Assembly: GCF_032854445.1 (NCBI RefSeq)
Contig: NC_088296.1
Coordinates: 5,295,246 to 5,359,245 of the forward strand
Direction of reading: 5' to 3'
Origin: Liolophura sinensis
Taxonomy: Eukaryota > Mollusca > Polyplacophora > Chitonida > Chitonidae
Length of the DNA: 64,000 nt
In this document: positions 11,095 to 23,000 of the stretch, piece by piece
Position numbering within the stretch: position 1 is the stretch's first letter
Layout of the letters: each line of letters starts with the position of its first letter
Notes under the pieces: model-generated
The model's input: only the letters and a program-made list of their open reading frames with translations
Told to the model about the DNA's origin: nothing
Database searches by the model: none
Position numbers and translations under genes: made by a program

Positions 11095-14000
11095 CTACAA
11101 TAGGAAAAGAAAAAATAGTTAAATGTATACTGAATAGGAAAAAAAGAAACTTCACACTTGGAGAAGTGAATTATATTAAAATGGGTAGAACAAGGTAGTT
11201 GATATGGAGGAATATCATAATGGCAAGGTCTAACCAGACCACTGCAGTTTTAGTGATCCTTGATGGGTGGATACAGCACGATGTTTTGTGAAAACGTGGC
11301 CCTACTCTTGTACGAGGTCACGTGATTACAATATCATGTGGCTGAGCAACAACGTGTGCTGAATTGCCCTGGGGGGTGGGGAGAGCCAACAATCTTTGAG
11401 AGATAAACAATTGTCATGCTACGCCTTACAACTCTACTGTGGCCAATCTACTGTGTTGCACGTGCCATGAGATTCAGTAGACGAGCAGTTCACAACATCG
11501 GGGCATGTGTGCATCAAACGGGTACTTCATCTGATCGCCCCAGGTCAGAACGGACACGTGTGAGGAAACATGTCGATGGCAGTCAAATTCGGCTACGGCA
11601 TTTGCATAACTTGTACGACCGCAACGTCGGCGAGTACAAGGCTCAAGTACCCGACATTCTTATGCTGGGAATATGACACGGGTAAAACCGTAATGAACGT
11701 CTACGCTGGGTACAATTTCACCTGCGCTTGAACCGGAGACAATGGAATAGGGTTGTGTTTAGCGACAAATCACGTTTTACCCTGGGATTTGCGGACAGAA
11801 GAGCGCGAGGGTGGCATCGAAATGGTGAACATAACGCCCAGTGCTGCGTACCGGTACTAGAAGTTGATCGATTTTTTCCTGTCTTGTAGTGTCAACCTCA
11901 GAATGTTCCAAGAGCTGGGTACAGCAATGACACAAGGATTTTCACATAGTCATTGAGATAACGTTGCCTTCGCTGTTGTTGGGCAGTTGGGCATACCGCG
12001 GAGCTGGACAAGCTCCAATACAGATTGATAGTCCCAGAGAAATCAGACAGGACTGGTAGGCCCAATGTCAGTATAACAGGACTGGTAGGCCCGGTGTCAG
12101 TATAACAGGACTGGTAAGCCGGGGGTCAGTATAACAGGACTGGTAAGCCGGGGGTCAGTATAACAGGACTGGTAGGCCCGGTGTCAGTATAACAGGGCTG
12201 GTAGGCCCGGTGTCAGTATAACAGGACTGGTAAGCCGGGGGTCAGTATAACAGGACTGGTAAGCCGGGGGTCAGTATAACAGGACTGGTAAGCCCGGTGT
12301 CAGTATAACAGGGCTGGTAGGCCCGGTGTCAGTATAACAGGGCTGGTAGGCCCGGTGTCAGTATAACAGGACTGGTAGGCCCAGTGTCAGTATAGCAGGA
12401 CTGGTAGGCCCGGTGTCAGTACAATAGGACTGGTAGGTCCGGTGTCAGTATAATAGGACTGATAGGCCAGGTGTCAGTATAATAGGACTGGTAGGCCCGG
12501 TGTCAGTATAATAGGACTGGTAGACCCGGTGTCAGTATAATAGGACTGGTAGGCCAGGTGTCAGTATAATAGGACTGGTAGGCCCGGTGTCAGTATAATA
12601 GGACTGGTAGGCCCGGTGTCAGTATAATAGGACTGGTAGGCCCGGTGTCAGTATAATAGGACTGGTAGGCCCGGTGTCAGTATAATAGGACTGGTAGGCC
12701 CGGTGTCAGTATAATAGGACTGGATGGGTTGTCATGTCGTCAGTCTGCGGCTTGATACATAAAATAAGCACTGGTTCTAATAATGAATTTGTATTTCCAG
12801 TCTTCAGGAGTCAAACCTACCTATAGTGTACCTATGGTGTAAAGTGCGGTAAGATAAATAAATAAATCCTTAGTCAAGAATATTTCACATACGATGCCGG
12901 CCAGCATCATGGTGGAAGGAAACTACGCAGAGCCCAGGGGAAATCCACAATCATCCGAAGGTTGCCGGCAGACCTTTCCCACGTAAGACTGGAGAGGAAG
13001 TCAACATGAGCGCGACTTGAAATCACTGTGTGGAAGAGTGATTGTGATCGCATTCCTCATCAATAATGTAGTTTTATCGATTTAAGCAGATTTTATCCAA
13101 ACTTACCAAAGACATCCCCCCTAGTGTAATCCTCCACCTGCTCGGTAGACTCAATCCTCAGCCGGTCATAGTGGATGTGTACTATGATAGTACTTTGGCT
13201 GCTACAATAGCAAGGCATTAAAAAAAAAACAACAGTAATTGAGGAGTGATATCAAGAACACTTCCGAATATGGTTTCCTGCAGTCTGCGGGCACCTCTAC
13301 CAGAACAGTGTTAATGACACGGAACGTCCTTTTTGGTTGACGACTGGTATACGAATGTCTGTTTCGGGGCATAGATTCAGGACTGTAAATTTAGCATTGT
13401 ACATTCACAGCAAATGTTTATCCGGTCTGTATTTTTTAAAGATAGTCTGACATGGAAGTGATACAATTTCTAGGACTTAGGCTCCTAATTGATGAACTGC
13501 GCTATTTCTCGCAGAAAGACACCGTACATTATTGTTACCTGTATGAGGTGTTGTGGCTTGATGGTATGATCGGTACAGAGGACAAAGTTGTTTGATATTC
13601 AATATCCTCACACGGGAATGGACAACCGCAGTTGTCATCAGCTGTCGGGTGAAAAAGACAATTCAACACTTTGCTATTGTGAATCAAACCATACGAAAAC
13701 TTATGTTATATTCGTTACCAAAAAAATCCATATCATTTTGGTAAGTTTGGTCAGATGATTTCTTTAAAGTAAATAATAGTTCTGGTAATTTTTGTACGTT
13801 GCCAAAATTCGTGATGAGATGACAACAATCGACGTAGCAGAATATGTTTGATTTGTTTAAAGGGGTCTGATCTCTTCGTATAATCAGTGAAAGAGTAGGT
13901 ATTTTTAGTCGGTCAGTAACAATACTATGACGTAGTTACAGGATTGAAATGTCACTGATAACCATTTTAACCTAACTTGTACTAACTTAGATTGTACATG

Positions 14001-17000
14001 TACTTTGTAATCGATAAACACAATAACCAAAGTCAAATTCCCAAGGTCACCTTTATTAGCTTCATTTAAGTTAAGATAGTTGACAGTACGTTTGTCTTTC
14101 CGGCATCACTGGAAACTAACTTACTTGTTTCGGTTGTGTTGACCATTTCATCGGACTGAGACTCAAGACGACACTTGATGTACCTCAGAGGAGGACACCT
14201 ATCCTCTTCATCTGATGTGTAACAATGTAGAGCAGGCATCCTTTAGTATTGAGTCGAATTTCATATAAAAAGGCAACAGATAATTACAGTTGGCTATTTG
14301 TTCTAATTTCATTGAATCTAGGCAGCCTTATTTCTACACTTTGCCATTCTGGTTAGCTCACCTGTACAAATGACAGTAGTACCTAATGTCATATCCCCAG
14401 TATCGGGGATACCTACATAGCGGTTACATACAGTAAGAACTGGTGCAGCTGGTATTTTTAAAAGTATTGCATGTACTGAGTTCATGCTTTGCAAACGTTT
14501 AAAAAAATAACATGAGGGTGATGCTCAATTCCGTTAAATGGACTTGAGGTTATAAAATACACGATTTAGCTTCTGTTAAATATCAATGTCAAGATAAATG
14601 TTACGTTATGTTTCTCTCCGGTCGTACGTTTGAAGGTTTGCATATTCTCTCGACACTCCTTCAATCAGGTTATACCGATAATGCCGTAATCTGGACGACT
14701 CTCCGATTCATCATCCCCACACCCTGCCAGTCTCATTATCCCCACACCCCTACAGCCAACAGTTCTCACTGATACCGAAAGGACGTAAGGGATGTCCCGA
14801 GGAGAAATACACCACATTCAAATAACTCAATAATATAATTCAGGCTCGCTGAACAGACCTCTAATGACCCATGCATTACCCCCACCCCAACCCCACCAAG
14901 TCAACTGAAGATGCATCAAGGTGAAAAACTTACCATCAAACTCAATTTTACACCCGCAGGCGTTCTCCAGTGTTTTGGCGTAACAAGCATCAAGACATGC
15001 CCTCAGAGTGTAGCGCCCCTGGGTGACGAGAGGGTGCCGGTAGTCGCCTGAAGTCGATACACATCCTTTGTCTCCAAACGCCCGGTACGGTGCCGGCAAG
15101 AACGTGTTCTACGATAACGGATGATTATGAAGTGCAGAACAATCCGACTATAAAAGCATTCTTGATTTAAATGTGATATTAAATGTATTAGATTTTGACT
15201 ATCGCCTACGCACAATCGTTTACTAATCTCGCCTTTGACAAATACTTAAACTTCAACCCCCTGAAATCATGAATGGTGTGTTGTGTCGAAATTTTAAGTG
15301 TGCAATTCAGTCAAAAATAGGTTTTAGGCTCGCAGTGTCATGCCAGTTATTTTAAGCAGCCATTCAAACAAGGAAAATCGTGTTTGCTCAAACCAAATCT
15401 TCACATAGAGTGAATGTAACATCTAAACATTAGTAAAAGATCAAGCAGTTCCAGATTTCAAACTTCTAGTACAAAATTACACTGTATTCGTATGGGATTT
15501 TTCATTTATTTTTACATATATTTCCGTATATTATAAGCAATAAATAATAATTATCACAAACATGTTTGAACTTTCCTTACCTGTCGAACTTTGATGCCAA
15601 TATTATACCGTGTGTCTGGTGCTAATAGTAAGAACTCCGAGTTCGTCAGACTGATTTTCTCGTCCGGCTCGTGTATGATCAGCTGCAGACAAAACAATCT
15701 ACTAATAACATGTCATTTATGAAGAGAAATAATAGTATAGAGAGTGAATTATTTATCTGAGTACCGCGTGCGATACCAATGAAATAATTAATTTCAGTTA
15801 TTTGAGTGTTGCTTAACGCCACACTCAAGAATGTTTCACTTATAGAATGAGGGAGAGTTTTATGTGTGGAGGAATCGGGAGAGCCCGGCGTAAATCGCCG
15901 ACATTTAGCAAGTAACGAACTTTACCACATGTGACGTTACTTATATATGAACGTTGGGCTTGGGCGTTAAAGAATTGCCAAAAAGCCATATTTCACCAGT
16001 TATATATGACAATTTCACTACTATCACACTGTCGTCACTGCTCTAGGTTTGCTGTTTATGCTGTAGTCTTTCATATTGTCGGCCTGTAGAATCCATGATT
16101 TTACTGGTGGACTAAATATCCCCGAAGCCTGGTTCTTTAGCTTTAATGTGTTTGTATATCGTGTGGTGACCTTACCCAATTCTGAGTAATTCCACACCAG
16201 TGGCGTCTAATCTATTGCAGCTAACATAACTACATATTTCGTTCAGTTATTGTGGTCTGGCCACTTTTCTACAGAGGGGAGTGGGTTGATCCTTGCTGGT
16301 ATTTACGCACATGAACAGTTCGACTAGAACTTTTAAGTGATGTAAATAGACCAGATACCTAATTTTCACCGGTTACGCTCGGTGTTCTGTGTTTATTATT
16401 TCCCTGTAAGTCTTTTGTTATATTACGAAAATTCCACTCTTATGAAAGCGGTCAGGTTCAGATATAACGGCTATAATTAAGACGTACATCGTAGAGAGAA
16501 ATCCACAGCAGCGACAAGTGTTACTGCTGGCAAATTGTCACGTCACGGGTGAAATACCACCGGTGAAATACGACCGCTTGTCAGTTTACCTCAGTTAGGG
16601 CTTATTCTGTTCATGTAAATGCATAGCTAGTGACAGATCACACGCACCATAGCACCACGGCTTTAGATCGTGGATACACAGGGAACAGCCAACGCGGATA
16701 ATGAATCAGGTACCCGACAAACGGATTTGAACCTGCGACCTTATAGGTAAAGGGTCAAGTTGGCCTTCCAAATGCGCCATCAGTTCCAGCTACCAGAGAC
16801 CTAAAAAAGGGCCATGTATTCCAGTCTAAATGATTCATTTGATGATGACTAAAGTTCAACTGATTGTTTCAGCTCTGTTTGTCTGATGTTTTGAGAGATG
16901 GTCTATCTAATTAAGGAGAAACCTATCCCAACTAATGTAATTCTGGCCAATGACGTGTATTTGTTTTCGTTCCTGCCATTGATTCCTGTGAACAAAAACT

Positions 17001-20000
17001 GGTTTCCTAGAAACGGTATTCCACCTACATATAAACATGAAGTCATTGGGGTTGTAACTTACAGATATGTTAAAATATTCATTCGAACTGGTTGAAGTTT
17101 TCCTCAAGTACAAAGTTTTCTACTAGTCTAGTTCACAAATCTCCATTCCATTCGACATGTATAGCCACAGATTAGTTCAAACAGGCCATCTCATAGCTCA
17201 AGTGACATGTGGAAATAAAACCATTACCGGTAGCCTACAATGCTGGCCAACTAGGGCCTGTCCTTCAATGAATTCCGTGCGCAGTGAATAAGACTGTGTT
17301 CTCGGGTATTGTCGGTAACATAATAACGTTTTAGATAACGAAGGAATTTGCACAGACACATGTGAACGGCTCAGTCAACCAAAAGACGGTTTACAGGCTA
17401 GGTACAATTTTAACCCGGCTGGCAAGCAAGTCTGCCAAACACTTTTTACTGATGCTCGACCCGTACTACTTTGTTGTGCATTAGAAAGCATATTGTCGTT
17501 GTTACACTGTTCAGTACATACTTTTAATTTAAATGCGGTAACATTTCTGTTCAAGGTTCTATAATCCTTGCGATGTAAACGTAAGTGTCAGAATGTCAAC
17601 ACCCTCTATAAGAACAAATCATTTTAAACATTGTAAAATGTGATTGCCCACACCTTAAAATATTAAATCGAGTAAAGATTAAAAGACTTTTAACATAAAA
17701 TGCCACACATAACATATATACACAAAAGAAGTATTGTTTGACGTAATGGTACATTACTGCACTGTCTCCTTATATAAACTGTTAAATTTCTTAAACCGCA
17801 GAAGGCTTAACCTAGCATTCTGAATATTTTCACACCTCCACCACTGTCACCATGTTAGAATTAGCATGATTAAATTTGTATACAGCATTTCAGTTTTAGG
17901 AAAGTATTCACTTTAAAACCAAATCGATGTGTCAGGATGACAGCAGGTTTGAATATTTTCTTATAATGTAGTGCAGTATTCAACATGAACTTTTATCTCA
18001 CAACAGGACTGAGCAGATGTGACACGGCTCAGCGATATGTCGTACTGCATGGTTCTAGACTGCACTGCACCATGTGGCGTCTACAAAGTGCTGACATGAA
18101 ACAGCCCACACGGCACTGATCGCCACCTTACAGATCCGAACCATCTGAGAAAGATGTCCTGCCATTGCTGTGTAGTATGTGGTTGATATTCTAGAGCGTG
18201 AGAACAATGCAAATGATGGCTGTAGTTTTACGGTGACGAGCTCCATTCTATTAAATAGTGTGCGCCAAGCCATTAGTATATATGTTCAACACAACATATC
18301 TATTATAGCTACACTAAATGTACCCACCCTGACGAAAAATACAACTCAATATCTGTTTGTACATGTTCTTAACACTTCTGTATAAATAAAACTGGTCCAG
18401 TGGTATAGCTGGTACATCTAAACGATGAAAATAATTTGCCAGCACAAATCAGTTGAGATGTCATTTCCATTTCATATATTTTCCATACACAAAGGCAGTC
18501 TTATATTTAAAATACACAGGACTTAAAAGCATAAATGAAAACCATTCGGCTGACTCCACAATTCACTCGATGGATTATAATGATACATAATGCATCCCCA
18601 TATACTATAACTACACTGATTGTGACTTATACCAAATTAGACTAAACCATTCAAAAGCTAAACAAGAAACAAAATCACCCATAACCATGAAAATATCCGT
18701 CATTATTTTACACCTAAGTGTCCAGCGCCTACTATATTATGTAGTAAACACCACTGTCCAATTTTTAAAATATATTTGACAGTTGTAACTGTGACGTCAC
18801 ACGTACGGACTACTTTTTGTTTGTCAACAAGCAGACGACACAACAGGCACTTTCATTGGCTGATGGAAAACTGGCGCACATGGCCGAAGCGTTATTTTAC
18901 GAACAGAAGTGTAAAGAAAAGGAATGCAGATGTTTCAGTCAAACTTAAAAGTGCAGTTATTGAAAATTGCGCCACCGAACAGACTAGTGTAATCTTTACA
19001 GGATGAGGACGAAAGAGAAGTAGAGTTTGCTGACAAAGTTTGCTGATTATTCTTGGGATTCTGTGCTTTGGATTCATATTCATCCGCAACCGGCTATCCG
19101 CTATTATTACGCGATATGAAGTAATTAGCACGGTTTTACCCAATTTGTTTAGCGTTCGAGTTTATTTACTTATGTTTTTGACAAGTGGGTGTATAATAAA
19201 TAGGTTATTGGATTGAATGGTCCTGTATGGACTCGTCACCTAGTTAGAACGAGGGCCAGAACTTGGAAACTATTTTCACGGGTGGAGATACATAAACTCT
19301 ACAGAAAAGTGTCCGGAATGCAGTTTACAGAACAAAACATTAGCACAAAAACGAGGCCAGAATGACAGACCGGCTAAGTATATAGACAGGTTTACCCAGG
19401 AGTCGGCTACAAGGGGCAGGTAAACTTAACCATGTAACATACACGTTCATCATAAACTACTGCATGGACAACCATCAAGAACACTTACTAAATAAAACTA
19501 CTCAGAAATGATATTGTATTATATCAACTGTTTTTACATTATTGGTTCGATATCAACGAGCTTACTGAAGAATAACGCGACCGAGATCGCTCGGCTCGGA
19601 AGTACTGTTCGAGTTACGTGACCACAACGGCAAGCCAAGCTGTCGGTAACCAACTGAAAATGGCCTCCGTGGCCAACGATTCCAGCGTATTCAGGAAGCA
19701 GACCTGTAATTATTTCTGGATAAGTCTATATATAGATAGAAACGGTTTTCACATTAGTTTCCTTGTGGATGTTAATTTACAATAGTTTCTGCCTTGCTGA
19801 AACTTACATACAGCCTGTCGGTCATTGCCTCTTCACACCGGACCTAAGAGATCTATCGAGAAAGTTTACTACAGAGACATTAACGTATAAAGCTCGTTAT
19901 CGAGAGAATTGTTAAGTTCATCCTCGGCATCCCGAAGAGGTGATCCCAATTCTTGCTCTTCTGCCACGCCCTGGTTTGTTGTTGGTTTGCTAGACGATAG

Positions 20001-23000
20001 TGAAGCTCAGACACTATCTCCTGTTTCAGGCTCTCCACAATTTATTTTGATTGTGGATCAGTCAACCGTTGGCCGTTGACATACACGCCAACGGACACCT
20101 CGATGTTTTCACGCGAAATCCTGATATCTTTGCAGAAGTGTATGAATGACCTCGGAAATGCTTTCTTGGATGTTTTGCCTGCTGAGTCAATAGACTTCAG
20201 GAAAAAGAACTGTGATTAATATTAATGCATCGCAGCGTACTTAATTAGGAGTAGACATTTTGCGAAGCTCTACATGTGACATTGTTTCTCACAAAAAAAT
20301 TACACAATCGTAATAACATAAATGTTAAATGTTTCATTTTAACTTTACAATTGTTTTTGTTTGACCTCTTTTCTGGTGTGAACAGGAAGGTCATCTGAAA
20401 GCTGATCGCCTCCATGGATGCCGAACTCGAGGCCGGGTCACGGAGTTAACCTTAATCCCAGTGCAAATGTAAACAAGATTGAATTTTACGATGAGTCCAC
20501 AAGTGAACTCTAGTCATGGGATGAGATAAGTTGTTTTGCCCTCCGCCTTTCAGATCCCCATAATTTACTCATTACAAGGTAAGTAACGTGTTAAACTTCT
20601 TAATGGTGGAAGCAGTAAACCAATTATGGCATCAAATTATACCACACAATTTAAGCAATTTGTGTCTTAGGTAGAATATTAATCTATTCCTGTTTTCCTT
20701 ACAGAAATGGGAATGTTTGGTATCTGTTTCATCTAATGGCAATCCGATATTAGCTCGGCGCATTTCATTGACGTGACATAAGCATGGCCTGCGGGAATCG
20801 CAGAATTACGCTCACCCATGCACACAACTAGGATATGTTGAAATGTGTAATATTTTGTGAATATGGTGGCAGAGTGTTATTGTGATACGACTTAGCACAC
20901 GACCTTGAAATATTCATTATTAATTTTATTACCCAAATGTAACACACTTAAAGATATGTCAAAATGAGATACGGTTTGTTCCCAATTTTCTCTAGTACTG
21001 TGGGAATATAGTAATTGTTATAGTACATGTATACATAGTATACATAGTAATGTATACGTTATTAATAGATATCTCCGTAGATGTCAATTTATGTACTGCA
21101 CAGCAAGTTTGATGAGGTTGACAGGAAAAATTTTCTTGTATTTCTGGAAACTATGCACAAACTATGATTTGATCTCTAGACCGTTTGACCTTAAACTGAT
21201 TCGATTTTACACAACTTGCAGTCGATATCGAAGTGTTTGGGGATGTATTTGTTACATACAGCGTGTGAACAACAAGCTTAGCGCACATGTGTATGGAGAA
21301 CCCACTGCATAAATATATGCTGTTCATTCAAACTTATAAAAATAATATAACACGTGTTGTTTCAACATAGGTAACGTTCCTGCATGTAGACCAGTTTGTC
21401 TGATGACTTATTGTATCTTTTTTACATGTACGTATATCTGTACTGTTTGCTTTCATGAAAAACATAGGTTCTGTGCTGTAATCCTCCTCTCAAAGTAAAC
21501 TTTCAAAAATGTATCTTTGATATTTGGTTACTCTTATGGGTTTGATTGTAACGAACAATGCCATGTTAAATATTTTTCCTTGTAGTATTTGAAAACACTT
21601 GTACCTGTCATTCGCGGCCTAGTTTTATCTAGTTTTACAGTGAATTCAAGGTGTCTTGGGGGAAAGTTTTTTCCACTCGGAACCAGTCCGATATAATTCT
21701 ACTGGAAAATATCAGTGCGAACCATGCTATCCACATCAATCTTTCCTGCTAGCGTAAAGCGAGGTAATGTGTTACGAATTCAAAGGATGGATGTTGAGTA
21801 GTCTACACCGATAGTTGTTTAATCCGTTCAATATATTCTTTGCAGGGATGGTAATGTCTCGCGCCGTACACTACGCATGCGCGTAATTATTACGCCACGG
21901 GCGCTATTCTTGGTCATAATTCGAATTATCGTCACGTGCCAGTCCAGGTCGTTATTCTTACCCGCCAGGTCTGAGTGATCGCGAGAAAGGAGGGTTATAG
22001 CAAACCGCCTGCCCTTTTTAACAAGACAAGCAGTGATACTGTCACGGCAATGTTCGCTTACATCAGATTTCCGCTCAGAAATGAGACGGTGTTCTATATA
22101 ATAAATTATACTTTTTATTACGTATATAGATACATTATATATACATCATACGATTTTTCGAGATTATATGTTATAAAACTGTTACGGTTTTCGAGATTTA
22201 CCTAAAGTTTGGTTCTTGTTAACTGTTTTAAAACATGTTCGTCTATTTCTGTTTTATTTCTGGTGTACATTTTCTATCGAAACCATTCCCTGACTCCTCT
22301 ATTAAAACTTCTTCACGCCACGATGTAGCTTAAAAGTGATGACGTGGAGTTAAGCCAATCATTCATTCATTCATTCCGAGAGGCCATACCGGGAAAAAGT
22401 TAACCTCGTGTACTCACCTACCTTAACACCAAATTGGGCACAGCGCCTTAGAACTAACTCAAGTCCCATTTCCGCACCAGGAACCGTGGATTCCAACATC
22501 TCTGTTTCATTCATGCCCAAAAGCGGCAATCCATTTTCCACGATACTGTTTACAGTATAGCACATTTTAGTTTTGCTCCAAACCGTTTGCACGTGCTGTA
22601 AGCAATCCAGCTTTCTGAAAGAACATTGATTTACGAGTTCCAGTGCAGGTGAATGCGCCGCTTTCAAAATCTTCACAAGATTGATCCCGTGGTATATTTC
22701 GGGTAACTGGGCCTTTAAGTCTTTGAAGAACGTTACGTTCTTGTTCATGAGATTGTTAAAGACGTCTTGTTCGAAATTTGTAAGGGAATCGTTTTTGAAC
22801 TCTAGGCCGTCTGGGCAGATTGTAACCGCTGGGAACGTCATACGGTGGACGTAACGGTTGATGACTTTGGTTAGTATCGGGTGCTTGTTCACATGTTCTA
22901 GTTGATTTAACATGACCATGCCTAGCACGCTGAACTGTATCACGATAACAATGGTCCAGAACAACCTACAAAACAAGACGTACAGGGATATCAGCTATGC

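Noticed and set aside
13245-13320. Alternative channel exon 'PADCRKPYSEV'
   Set aside because: It would leave an intron of only about 50 nt before exon 7 and is out of phase; the exon at 13539-13641 fits motif and phase.
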